64,000 bases of DNA from Bradyrhizobium amphicarpaeae (GTDB lineage: Bacteria > Pseudomonadota > Alphaproteobacteria > Rhizobiales > Xanthobacteraceae), in the NCBI RefSeq assembly GCF_002266435.3, contig NZ_CP029426.2:1332001-1396000 (forward strand). The letters are read 5' to 3'. The translations under genes and the position numbers were made by a program. Below, piece after piece: positions 8,953 to 16,957 of the stretch (positions are counted from its first letter, which is position 1; each line of letters opens with the position of its first letter). The notes below the pieces were generated by a model, which searched no databases, had not been told where the DNA came from, and saw nothing but the letters and a program-made list of their open reading frames with translations.

Positions 8953-9759
8953 ATGCTGAGACTGCTTCTCGCCGCCGCGTCCGTTCTTTGTCTGGCCGGC
9001 GGCTCGGCGCAGGCCGCGCGCTGCGGCGGCGACTTCAACGCTTTCGTCGCCAGCATGGCGCAGGAAGCGCAAGCGGCCGGCGTCTCTGCAAGCGTGACCA
9101 ACACCGCGCTCAGTGGTGTCACCCCCGATGGCGCGGTGCTCGCCTTCGACCGGCGCCAGCGCCACACGTTCAACAAGAGCTTCGAGCAGTATGTCTCGAC
9201 CCGCGTCGGCCCCGGCCGCATCAATGGCGGCCGCGCCCTGCTGCAACGCCACGCCGCGTTGCTCTCGCGCATCGAACAGCAGTTCGGCGTGCCCCGTACC
9301 ATCCTGGTCGCGATCTGGGGGCTGGAGAGCGATTTCGGCAAGGGCGACATCGGCAAGATGCCGGTGGTCCGCACGCTGGCGACGCTCGCGCATGATTGCC
9401 GCCGCACCGATCTGTTCCAGGGCGAGCTGCTCGCTGCGCTGAAGATCGTGCAGCGCGGCGACCTGCCGCTGCGCGACCTGATCGGCGCCTTTGCCGGCGA
9501 GATCGGCCAGACCCAGTTCCTGCCGTCGTCCTACATCAAATACGGCGTCGATTTCGACGGCGACGGCCATGTCGACCTCCGCCACAGCGTTCCAGACGTG
9601 CTCGCCTCGACCGCGAATTTGCTCCATACCAACGGCTTCAAGATGGGCCAGCCCTACGGCGAAGGCACCGCCAATTTCGAAGCGATGCGTGAGTGGAACA
9701 GGGCGGTGGTGTATCGCAAGACGATCGGGTATTTTGCGGATCGGCTGGCGGGGCAGTAG
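8953..9759 (+). CDS. Lytic murein transglycosylase, MltB/SltB family
   Basis: A 268-residue secreted enzyme that cleaves the MurNAc-GlcNAc bond of peptidoglycan to form 1,6-anhydromuropeptides. A signal peptide (MLRLLLAAASVLCLAGGSAQA) is followed by the MltB-type catalytic domain. The motif VAIWGLESDFG places the catalytic glutamate at residue 125, and GEIGQTQFLPSSYIKYGVDF and DGDGHVDLRHSVPDVLAS are family signatures. It is shorter than E. coli MltB and has no C-terminal peptidoglycan-binding domain. The ATG at 8953 has AAAGGA about eight bases upstream. There is no lipobox, so it is probably periplasmic and soluble. Confidence 0.93.
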   Translation: MLRLLLAAASVLCLAGGSAQAARCGGDFNAFVASMAQEAQAAGVSASVTNTALSGVTPDGAVLAFDRRQRHTFNKSFEQYVSTRVGPGRINGGRALLQRHAALLSRIEQQFGVPRTILVAIWGLESDFGKGDIGKMPVVRTLATLAHDCRRTDLFQGELLAALKIVQRGDLPLRDLIGAFAGEIGQTQFLPSSYIKYGVDFDGDGHVDLRHSVPDVLASTANLLHTNGFKMGQPYGEGTANFEAMREWNRAVVYRKTIGYFADRLAGQ

Positions 9760-9777
9760 GGCAGCCAAATACAAGGT

Positions 9778-9877
9778 GTCATCGTCCGCGAAGGCGGACG
9801 ATCCAGTATTCCGAGACGGTTGTGGTCCAATGCATCGGCCGCGGCGTACTGGATTCCCCGCCTGCGCGGGGAATGAC
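9778..9877. repeat. Palindromic intergenic repeat (GTCATCGTCC...GGGGAATGAC)
   Basis: The left half contains a small hairpin (CGTCCGCGAAGGCGGACG) and ends in ATCCAGTA; the right half begins TACTGGAT and has its own hairpin (CCCCGCCTGCGCGGGG). The ends are GTCAT and ATGAC. It lies between convergent genes and probably also serves as a transcription stop. Confidence 0.75.
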
Positions 9878-9900
9878 AGCGCAAGGCGCGGCGACCGACC

Positions 9901-10731
9901 TCACGTCCCCTTCGCCATCTTCTCCAGCTTCCGCTGCAACGGCGCCCAGTATGTCCCCGGGCGGAAGCGCTGCAACAGGTCCATGAAGCGGGCGTCGTTG
10001 CCGATCAGGATGCGGGGCTCGTTCTTCTCGATACCCCTGATGATGCGCAGCGCGGCATCCTTCGGCGTGGTCCTTGCCGCGTTCTCGAACCGCTCGATCG
10101 ATTGCGCGCGGCGGGCATTGTCGGTGACGCCGACGCCGGTGCGGGAGTTGCGCGCAATCGCGGTGGCGACGCCGCCGGGATGCACCACCGACAGCCTGAC
10201 CGGGCTGCCCGCCACAGCGAGCTCATGCCGCACGCTTTCGGAAAAGCCGCGCACCGCGAATTTCGCCGCCGCATAGGCCGATTGACCCGGCGGCGCGATG
10301 ATGCCGAAGATCGAGGAGAGGTTGACGATGTGCGCCTCGCTCCTCGTCTTCAGATGCGGCAGGAAGGCACGCGTGCCGTGCACCACGCCCCAGAAATTGA
10401 TGTCGAACAGCCAGTCCATCTGCGCCTGGTCGATCTCCTCGAACGAGCCCATCAGCGCCACGCCGGCATTGTTGACGACGATGCCGAGCGCGGGATGCGC
10501 CGCGATTGCTTCATTCGCGAATTGCACGATGTCGTCGGGCTCGCCGACGTCGACGCGGTGCAGGGTGACCTTGCGCGTTGACCCGATCTCGGCTGCCAGC
10601 GCCTTCAATCCGGCTTCGTCGCGATCGGCCAGCGCGAGATCGCAGCCGCGCTGCGCAAGCTCGAGGCCCAGTGCCCGGCCGATGCCGCTCGCAGCACCTG
10701 TAATGGCGGCAGCGCCGCGAATTGCAGTCAT
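9901..10731 (-). CDS. Short-chain dehydrogenase/reductase (classical SDR)
   Basis: A 276-residue NAD(P)-dependent oxidoreductase. The cofactor motif TGAASGIG lies at residues 11-18, NNAG marks the core strand, and the active site is the serine in VNLSS and the YAAAK pair (Tyr and Lys). The acidic residue after strand 2 (ALADRD) hints at NAD preference. The substrate cannot be told from sequence; it may be a short-chain alcohol or a keto group. It stands alone between a repeat and a divergent receiver gene, with no pathway neighbours. Confidence 0.9.
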   Translation of the reverse strand: MTAIRGAAAITGAASGIGRALGLELAQRGCDLALADRDEAGLKALAAEIGSTRKVTLHRVDVGEPDDIVQFANEAIAAHPALGIVVNNAGVALMGSFEEIDQAQMDWLFDINFWGVVHGTRAFLPHLKTRSEAHIVNLSSIFGIIAPPGQSAYAAAKFAVRGFSESVRHELAVAGSPVRLSVVHPGGVATAIARNSRTGVGVTDNARRAQSIERFENAARTTPKDAALRIIRGIEKNEPRILIGNDARFMDLLQRFRPGTYWAPLQRKLEKMAKGT

Positions 10732-10852
10732 GTCGATCCCCGGTCAAGCCCCGATGAGGGAACTATGCTTTAGATTTTTTCAGAATGGAACCGAACCGCA
10801 GACGAATTCGCCCCTTAACATACGTTGCAAAAATCAGGAATTGGAGACGCTG

Positions 10853-11227
10853 ATGGGACAGGCACAGCCACTTCGCGCAACAGCGCTGATCGTTGAAGAC
10901 GACGCCATGCAGAGAGAGATGCTGAGCCTGCTGCTGGAAGAGAGTGGCTATCAGGTCATCCAGTGCGAAAGCGCCGAGGCCGCCGAGCGCGTGCTCGACA
11001 AGAGCGCCGGCGCGCTCTGCCTGATGATGACCGACGTCCAGCTCGCGGGGCGCATGAACGGCGTCGAGCTCGCGCATGTCGCAAAGCAGCGCAATCCCGG
11101 GCTCGACGTCGTCGTCACCTCCGGCCGTCCCCTGATGCAGCCCTTGCCCGACGGCGCCAAGTTCTGGGCCAAACCCTGGGCGCCGCTCGACGTGCTGCGC
11201 GAAGCCGAGATCGCGCAATTGGTGTGA
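10853..11227 (+). CDS. Stand-alone response regulator receiver protein
   Basis: A 124-residue CheY-like domain with no output domain. The acidic pocket is D16-D17, the phospho-acceptor is D61 (in MMTDVQLAG), the conserved Ser/Thr is in VVVTSGRP and the lysine in FWAKPW. GGAG at 10843-10846 supports the ATG at 10853; the long open frame upstream is antisense to the dehydrogenase. No histidine kinase is adjacent, so it may be phosphorylated by a distant hybrid kinase. Confidence 0.9.
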   Translation: MGQAQPLRATALIVEDDAMQREMLSLLLEESGYQVIQCESAEAAERVLDKSAGALCLMMTDVQLAGRMNGVELAHVAKQRNPGLDVVVTSGRPLMQPLPDGAKFWAKPWAPLDVLREAEIAQLV

Positions 11228-11270
11228 GGAAGGCTTAGCCTTGCTGCGAAGCGATTCGGCTCTCTAATCC

Positions 11271-11404
11271 GTCATCCTGAGGTGCGCGTGCGGCGGCGCG
11301 ATAGCGCCGCCGCACAAAGCCTCGAAGGATGCACGGCCGCGGTGCCGCGACAGCCGGGCTGGCACCCTACGAGGCTCGCCGAAAGGCGAGCGCCTCAGGG
11401 TGAC
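11271..11404. repeat. Palindromic intergenic repeat (GTCATCCTGAG...CTCAGGGTGAC)
   Basis: A composite element with outer arms GTCATCCTGAGG / CCTCAGGGTGAC and internal hairpins (GCGGCGGCGCGATAGCGCCGCCGC and GGCTCGCCGAAAGGCGAGC, each near-perfect). It lies between the receiver gene and the LysE-type gene. Confidence 0.72.
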
Positions 11405-11468
11405 GGCTTACATTCCGAAGGCAGCAGCCCGGCTTCCTCGCCGCGGTGTGCGGTGATAGCATCCGGCC

Positions 11469-12080
11469 ATGTCCTGGTCCTTCCTGCTCACTTCGCTGAT
11501 CGTCGTCGCTTCCCCCGGTACCGGCGTGCTCTACACCCTGGCTGCGGCGCTGACGCGCGGCTCGCGCGCCAGCCTGGCGGCCGCCTTCGGCTGCACGCTC
11601 GGGATCGTGCCGCACATGATGGCCGCCATGCTCGGGCTCGCCGCCGTGCTTCACACCAGCGCGCTCGCCTTTGCCGCGCTGAAATGGGGCGGGGTGCTTT
11701 ATCTGCTCTACATGTCCTGGCAGGCGCTGCGCGAACGAGGTGCGCTGGCGGTCGAGGGCGAGATCGGCGAGCGTTCAGTCGGCCGGGTCATCGTCACCGG
11801 CTTTCTCATCAACATCCTCAACCCGAAGCTGTCGATCTTCTTCTTCGCCTTCCTGCCGCAGTTCATCGCCGCGGACGAAGTCCATGTGCTGGCGCGCATG
11901 CTGGAATTGAGCGGCGCGTTCATGGCGATGACCCTTGCGGTGTTCGTCGTCTACGGCCTCTGCGCCGCCTCGGTGCGCGAACACGTCATCTCCCGCCCGC
12001 GCGTCATGGCCTGGCTGCGCCGCAGCTTCGCCGCCGGTTTCGCCGCGCTCGGCGCCAAGCTGGCCTTCGCGGAGAGGTAG
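11469..12080 (+). CDS. LysE/RhtB family amino-acid exporter
   Basis: A 203-residue inner-membrane protein with about six hydrophobic segments. The start (SWSFLLTSLIVVASPGTGVLY) has the PGP/PGT-type motif of the LysE family, and GFLINILNPKLSIFFFAFLP matches the second conserved block. Members export amino acids or small metabolites such as homoserine lactone or lysine; the substrate here is unknown. The gene stands alone, with a palindromic repeat upstream. Confidence 0.9.
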   Translation: MSWSFLLTSLIVVASPGTGVLYTLAAALTRGSRASLAAAFGCTLGIVPHMMAAMLGLAAVLHTSALAFAALKWGGVLYLLYMSWQALRERGALAVEGEIGERSVGRVIVTGFLINILNPKLSIFFFAFLPQFIAADEVHVLARMLELSGAFMAMTLAVFVVYGLCAASVREHVISRPRVMAWLRRSFAAGFAALGAKLAFAER

Positions 12081-12151
12081 CTTCCTCTTCATCGCTCCCC
12101 GGGAATGGGGGCGAGGGAGCGGGGAGCGGCGCTCGTCGCAAAACTCGGCCA

Positions 12152-12178
12152 ATAAAAAAGCGGGCCTCGCGCCCGCCA
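12152..12178 (-). terminator. Rho-independent terminator for the minus-strand microprotein gene
   Basis: A GCGGGC/GCCCGC stem (12160-12165 and 12171-12176) is followed, on the minus strand, by a run of six T. It is oriented to end transcription coming from the gene at 12257-12328. Confidence 0.8.
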
Positions 12179-12256
12179 CTCCTTCACACTCTCTCAACGC
12201 TGACCCGACGCCCGGGCGGAGCGAGGCTCCACCCGGGCAAAGAAAAAGAAGCCTGG

Positions 12257-12328
12257 TTACTTCTTCTTCGCCGCCTTCTTGGCCTTCTTCGCCTTCTTCT
12301 TCACAGCCTTCTTCGCTTTCTTAGCCAT
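12257..12328 (-). CDS. 23-residue Lys/Ala-rich histone-H1-like microprotein
   Basis: The whole product is made of K, A and one V after the initiator M, with units such as AKKAKKA and KKKAKKA ending in KKK. This resembles the basic tails of histone H1-like bacterial proteins. The ATG at 12328 is preceded by AGAGGATCC, giving a good ribosome site, and a clear terminator follows at 12152-12178, so it looks like a transcription unit of its own rather than a chance repeat. It probably binds nucleic acid non-specifically. It is too short for most gene finders. Confidence 0.6.
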   Translation of the reverse strand: MAKKAKKAVKKKAKKAKKAAKKK

Positions 12329-12733
12329 AGGATCCTCTTCAGGGTTAATGGTGAAACGCGACACGAGGGATGCTCGGCGGAGGGCCAGCCTCGCAACATC
12401 CTCGATGACAAGCTCAGCAGATTCGCAGCTCGCTGCCCCGCGCTGTCACATCTCCGTCATCGCGTTATCCACAGCTCAGATGCATTTTCGGGTGATTTTG
12501 GTGCGCGAATCCGCATTGCGGCCTCGAAGCGGCGTCGCCGCCGGCATCCCTAACGAGACGCCAACGGAAAGGGGGCCGTTCATGAATCCAAAACCAAAGG
12601 CGCGATTTTCCGGATCGCGGTGAGACTCCATTAAGCGCGATGGCCGCATTCTCCTCCGCAAGAAACGGGGATGAGTCATGGACGGACGGCTACCAGGGAC
12701 GGGGGGCGCGACGCTGCGCATGCCGCACGCGTC
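12329..12733. other. Divergent spacer between the microprotein and the diguanylate cyclase
   Basis: This 405-base stretch should hold the promoters of both divergent genes. I see no further gene or RNA. An alternative start for the cyclase (ATG 12671) lies within it. Confidence 0.5.
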
Positions 12734-13945
12734 ATGCTGAACGTATCGACGCTCTGGACCGTCTTCGTCGTCAACTTCCTGGCGCTCGGCGTGATCTGGG
12801 CCTACGTGATACGCTCCTATCCGAAATTCGCCGCCGCGCGGTTCTGGATGGCATCGTCCTTCGTCGGCGCGATCGGGGCGATGACGGCGCTGATCCGACT
12901 GTTCGTCTCGTCTCCCCTCCCGCTTCTGCTTGGCGCGGCCGGCGTCATCGCCGCGAGCTGCTTCGCCGCCATGGGCATTCAGCGCTTCTATGGCCGGCCG
13001 GTCTCATGGCGACTGATGACGGTTACGGGAGGCTTGAGCCTCGCCGGCGTCGTGGTCTTCATGGTCGGCTTCGAGAACATGCAGCTGCGCATGCTCAGCT
13101 ACACGCTCGGTCAGGCCCTGCCGCTGATCCTGGCGCTGCGTCTGCTGCTGTCGCCGCCCGAGGGGCGCGTCAGCCCGGGCGCGCGGCTGTCCGGCATCGT
13201 CATCCTCACCATCATCGCGATCCTCGTGGCCCGCACGATCGGCAATCTGCTCGGCCAGGATCTCTCGGCAAAGGCCGGCGGCCAGACCCATGCCGTGATG
13301 GTGCTGGGACTCCTGTTCCTGTCGATGACGCTCAATTTCGGCTTCTTGCTGATGGCGATGGACCGGCTGCGGGCCGAGGTCGCCGACCTCGCACTGCTCG
13401 ACGATCTCACCGGCGTCGCCAACCGGCGGCATCTGCTGCAGCGCCTGACCGAGGAATGCGCCCGCTCGGAGCGCAGTGGCGCGCCGTTCTCGCTGCTGGT
13501 GATCGATCTCGACGGCTTCAAGACCATCAACGACACCCACGGCCATGCCGCCGGCGATGCCTGCCTGCAGCACTTCACCCTGATGGCGCAGACGCGGTTG
13601 CGGCCCGGCGACATGCTGGCCCGCACCGGCGGCGACGAGTTCTGCGTCGTGCTGCCGTCATCGTCCCTGCGCGAGGCCGCCGCAATCGCCCGCCGCGTGC
13701 TCGAGGTCTGCCGCCAGGATGCCGAGGCCTGCACCGGCAGCGAGATCCCGATCGCGATCTCGATCGGCGTCGCGCAATGGGATCGCGGCATCGGCGCATA
13801 CCCGGATCGCCTGATGGCCAATGCCGACCACGCTCTCTATGCCGCCAAGAAGAACGGCAAGAACGATTTCGCGGTCTACGATCCGTCGCCGCCGCTCGCG
13901 CCTGAGCCGATCGGACAGGGCGAGGCCGCGCGCAATTTCGCCTGA
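12734..13945 (+). CDS. Membrane-bound diguanylate cyclase (GGDEF)
   Basis: A 403-residue protein that would make the second messenger c-di-GMP. About six transmembrane segments cover residues 5-205. The GGDEF domain follows, with LDDLTGVANRRHL at its start and TGGDEFCVVLPSSS as the catalytic loop. RPGD lies five residues before GGDEF, the canonical inhibitory I-site, so product inhibition is expected. ATG 12734 places the first membrane segment right at the N terminus; ATG 12671 in the same frame would add 21 polar residues and cannot be excluded. There is no EAL domain. Confidence 0.9.
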   Translation: MLNVSTLWTVFVVNFLALGVIWAYVIRSYPKFAAARFWMASSFVGAIGAMTALIRLFVSSPLPLLLGAAGVIAASCFAAMGIQRFYGRPVSWRLMTVTGGLSLAGVVVFMVGFENMQLRMLSYTLGQALPLILALRLLLSPPEGRVSPGARLSGIVILTIIAILVARTIGNLLGQDLSAKAGGQTHAVMVLGLLFLSMTLNFGFLLMAMDRLRAEVADLALLDDLTGVANRRHLLQRLTEECARSERSGAPFSLLVIDLDGFKTINDTHGHAAGDACLQHFTLMAQTRLRPGDMLARTGGDEFCVVLPSSSLREAAAIARRVLEVCRQDAEACTGSEIPIAISIGVAQWDRGIGAYPDRLMANADHALYAAKKNGKNDFAVYDPSPPLAPEPIGQGEAARNFA

Positions 13946-13978
13946 GGCCATGCTAGGTTGGGTCTCCGTTGGACCCGC

Positions 13979-14605
13979 ATGATGATTTCTCGCCTGCTCG
14001 CGGCCGCTGTCGCCGCCTTCTTTCTGATCGCGCCTGCCGCTGCCGGGGATGCCGAGCTCGCAAAGCTCGCACGCGCCTCCGGTACGCCCGACATTCCCGG
14101 CCTGAAGATGGTCTGGCTGGCGCCCTGGGGTGACGTCCGCGGCGCAAGACCCTGGCGCAACATCATCGTGCACCAGACCGAGGGGCCGGCGGGCTCGGCG
14201 CGCGGCGGCGCGGCGGAGCAGTCGAAGAACCCGACGCGGCGCGGCGTCACCGTGTGGGTGGAGACCGACGGCACGGTCTATTGGGCGGTCGCGGAAAACC
14301 TGGTGCCGACCCATGGCGACGGCGCCAACCGCAACGACAACAAGTACATCGACAACGGCGCGACCTACCGCCGGGTCGTGCGCGACAATTCCATCGGCGT
14401 CGAGTTCGCCGGCAACTATCCTGATGTGACGACCGGTCCGACCGACGCGCAGGTCGCGGCGTGGCGCGTGCTCGTGAAGCTGCTGCGCGCGCGCTACGAC
14501 ATTCCGCTCGACCACGTCTATGCCCACAACTGGATCGACTACAAGGATTCGCGCTATTGCGAGGGCTGCTGGCTCGCGACGCTGGCGCGGATGTGGGGGG
14601 AATAG
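13979..14605 (+). CDS. N-acetylmuramoyl-L-alanine amidase-like protein (PGRP/amidase_2)
   Basis: A 208-residue exported protein. The signal peptide is MMISRLLAAAVAAFFLIAPAAAG. The fold has the amidase_2/peptidoglycan-recognition signatures: a zinc histidine in NIIVHQTEG, YWAVAENLVPTHGDG, NSIGVEFAGNYPD and a second histidine in YAHNWIDYKDSRYCEGC. Such enzymes cut the bond between muramic acid and the stem peptide. Two cysteines near the C terminus may form a disulfide. The start at 13979 is chosen for the signal peptide; a TTG at 13958 is in frame. Confidence 0.85.
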   Translation: MMISRLLAAAVAAFFLIAPAAAGDAELAKLARASGTPDIPGLKMVWLAPWGDVRGARPWRNIIVHQTEGPAGSARGGAAEQSKNPTRRGVTVWVETDGTVYWAVAENLVPTHGDGANRNDNKYIDNGATYRRVVRDNSIGVEFAGNYPDVTTGPTDAQVAAWRVLVKLLRARYDIPLDHVYAHNWIDYKDSRYCEGCWLATLARMWGE

Positions 14606-14664
14606 AGCCAAAGCGCAACCACGATTCACCGAATCCCGTCGCGCCTTGGCAAGCTTGTCTCCTT

Positions 14665-15057
14665 TCACGGGAAGGCCTTGGGCAAGTCTGCCGAAGGCTT
14701 CGTGACGATCTGATGCGCATCGCGCCAGATCACTTCGCGCTGGTGCGACGTCGTGATTGCCCGCACCGGCAGACCCCCTTCCTCGAGCAGCCAGGCGCAG
14801 TAACGCGCGCGGCTGACCGCCTCGCGGGCTCGCGGATCGAACCAGCAGATGCCCCAGATCGAATCGCGCCGCTTGAAGTGCCGCGCGATGCGGCCGGGAA
14901 GCGGCAGATGCCGCGAGAACCAGTCGAACTGCTCCGTCAGCTCGTGCCGAATCCAGTCGGGGCAATCAGTTCGGTCGAGATACCAGGATGCACGAAAGAA
15001 GCCGCTCTCCACGCGGCTGTGCGGGTGGATGAGCGGTGTAACGAACCGCAAATACAT
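14665..15057 (-). CDS. Conserved hypothetical protein, 130 residues
   Basis: A soluble, tryptophan- and arginine-rich protein starting MYLRFVTPLIHPHSRVESGF, with blocks such as WIRHELTEQFDWFSRHLPLP and WGICWFDPRAREAVSRARYC that look constrained. I do not recognise a family. The ATG at 15057 lacks a clear ribosome site; the frame is open to 15162, so the start is uncertain. It is convergent with the amidase gene. Confidence 0.65.
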   Translation of the reverse strand: MYLRFVTPLIHPHSRVESGFFRASWYLDRTDCPDWIRHELTEQFDWFSRHLPLPGRIARHFKRRDSIWGICWFDPRAREAVSRARYCAWLLEEGGLPVRAITTSHQREVIWRDAHQIVTKPSADLPKAFP

Positions 15058-15321
15058 GACGATATGGCGCGACGCCGTGGGCGTCGCGTTCCTCGTAATC
15101 AGATTGAATGGTCGAAAGAACAGCCGCGAAGCGGCGTTCAGCTCATGACCGTGCGCGGGCAAGCCGTGGGCAGGCGGCGGTCGGAACGTCTTGATCTAGA
15201 CTTCATGCCGCCTCCCTTGAAGAGCGTGAACAATCGGCGCGGTATTGCACCGGGCCGCAGCACATACACGAGCCGGCGTCCCGCGACAAGAGCGATCGAG
15301 CGAAGCGCTTCGACCGCGATT

Positions 15322-15663
15322 TCACACCGCCTGCGCCATCCATCCGAACAACCGTCGCATCAATCCCGGCCGCTGCGGCAATTCGGGTGGATCATCGACG
15401 GCGAGCACGCGCTTGAAGAAGTAATCCAGGAACACCATGTCGTTCGGCTCGGTGACGGTGAATGTCTCCTCGCCGAAGAACACGCTGTAACTGAAGAAGA
15501 ACGGACCCATGATCGGGATCGTCGCTGTCGACGCATAGTCCTTGGAGATCACGAACTCCGACGGCTCCAGCCCATGCTCGCGCATCGCCTGCTCGACCAG
15601 CGGCAGCTTGCGCATGAACTGGGCGGAGAAGCCGCCGACGGTGGATTGCAGGATGATCGACAC
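15322..15663 (-). CDS. Conserved hypothetical protein, 113 residues
   Basis: A small protein with a GTG start at 15663 (MSIILQSTVGGFSAQFMRKL), a central hydrophobic stretch (TIPIMGPFFFSYSVFFGEET) and a C terminus RRLFGWMAQAV. The aromatic block could be buried strands rather than a membrane segment. Function unknown. It follows rpoH on the same strand but is separated from it by a strong terminator, so it probably has its own promoter. Confidence 0.65.
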   Translation of the reverse strand: MSIILQSTVGGFSAQFMRKLPLVEQAMREHGLEPSEFVISKDYASTATIPIMGPFFFSYSVFFGEETFTVTEPNDMVFLDYFFKRVLAVDDPPELPQRPGLMRRLFGWMAQAV

Positions 15664-15765
15664 GGGGTATCCGCTCTGGGGGAGGTGACCAGAGGTATGT
15701 CGGACGACCCGCCCGAGGCGTTCAAGGCGGCAGCCTCGTGAACATGCGGCAGCTCACACGCAAAA

Positions 15766-15796
15766 CAAAAAAGCCGGCGTTGCCGCCGGCTTTTTC
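15766..15796. terminator. Bidirectional rho-independent terminator after rpoH
   Basis: An AGCCGGCG/CGCCGGCT stem (15772-15779 and 15784-15791) has an A-run on one side and a T-run on the other. On the minus strand it ends rpoH transcription. Confidence 0.88.
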
Positions 15797-15838
15797 TCTC
15801 TTTCGATCCGCCAATTTCTCTCCGCGGAAACGCCCCGC

Positions 15839-16738
15839 TTAGTGGGCTGCTTCCAGCGCGGCCTGTTCGGCCCTTGCGATCGTGCCCTTGACCGCGGACT
15901 GCACCTTCTCGAAGGCGCGGACCTCGATCTGGCGGACGCGCTCGCGCGACACGCCGAACTCGGCAGCGAGGTCTTCCAGCGTCATCGGCTCATCGGCGAG
16001 GCGGCGAGCCTCGAAGATGCGGCGTTCGCGCGGGTTGAGCACGCCCATGGCGCCGTTCAGCGCGTCACGGCGTTCGTCATATTCCTCGTGCTCGGCCAGC
16101 ATGGCTTCCTGGTTGGGCGTATTGTCGACCAGCCAGTCCTGCCATTCGCCGGCTTCGCCGTCGTCGCGAATCGGTGCGTTGAGCGACGCGTCGCCGCCGA
16201 GGCGGCGGTTCATGTCGATCACGTCCTGGGCCGTGACGCCGAGACGCTTGGCAATGATCTTGACCTGATCGGGGCGGAGATCGCCCTCGTCCAGCGCGTT
16301 GATCTTGCTCTTCGCCTTGCGCAGGTTGAAGAACAGCTTCTTCTGGTTCGCAGTGGTGCCCATCTTCACGAGCGACCAGGAACGCAGGATGTACTCTTGA
16401 ATCGACGCCTTGATCCACCACATCGCGTAGGTGGCGAGACGGAAGCCCTTCTCGGGCTCGAAACGTTTCACCGCCTGCATCAGGCCGACATTGCCTTCCG
16501 AGACGACCTCGGAGATCGGCAGGCCGTAGCCGCGATAGCCCATGGCGATCTTGGCCACGAGACGGAGATGGCTGGTGACGAGTTGATGCGCCGCGTCGCG
16601 ATCGTCATGCTCGCGCCAACGCTTGGCGAGCATGTATTCCTGCTGGGGTTCCAGCATCGGGAATTTGCGGATCTCGGCGAGGTAACGGGAAAGACCGGAT
16701 TCTCCGTTGAGCACCGGCAAAGCAGCGGTACGGGCCAT
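15839..16738 (-). CDS. rpoH: RNA polymerase heat-shock sigma factor RpoH (sigma-32)
   Basis: A 299-residue alternative sigma factor for heat-shock promoters. Region 2 is seen as LVTSHLRLVAKIAMGYRGYG and FRLATYAMWWIKASIQEYIL. The RpoH box characteristic of this group (QKKLFFNLRKAKSKIN) follows, and region 4.2 ends with FGVSRERVRQIEVRAFEKVQ. The ATG at 16738 has GGAGGG six bases upstream, so it is preferred over the in-frame TTG at 16753. Rhizobia often carry several rpoH copies; which paralogue this is cannot be told here. The 220 bases upstream hold its promoter. Confidence 0.96.
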   Translation of the reverse strand: MARTAALPVLNGESGLSRYLAEIRKFPMLEPQQEYMLAKRWREHDDRDAAHQLVTSHLRLVAKIAMGYRGYGLPISEVVSEGNVGLMQAVKRFEPEKGFRLATYAMWWIKASIQEYILRSWSLVKMGTTANQKKLFFNLRKAKSKINALDEGDLRPDQVKIIAKRLGVTAQDVIDMNRRLGGDASLNAPIRDDGEAGEWQDWLVDNTPNQEAMLAEHEEYDERRDALNGAMGVLNPRERRIFEARRLADEPMTLEDLAAEFGVSRERVRQIEVRAFEKVQSAVKGTIARAEQAALEAAH

Positions 16739-16957
16739 ACTGAAGCCCTCCAAAGGTTCAGGCCCCCGATAGCGGCGGGCCAGGCAGACGACCGCTTTGT
16801 TAAAGCCGGCCGTAGCTGCGATGTTCCACGTTGGTCATTTCCAACGCAGGCGCAATATACCCCATCGGGGGGCAAAAAGGGAAGGATTGCTGACGTCACG
16901 TCCCCGTGTGGCAGCTATAATCTTTTGTAATGTAACGCTTTTCTTAAGGGGCCTGCG

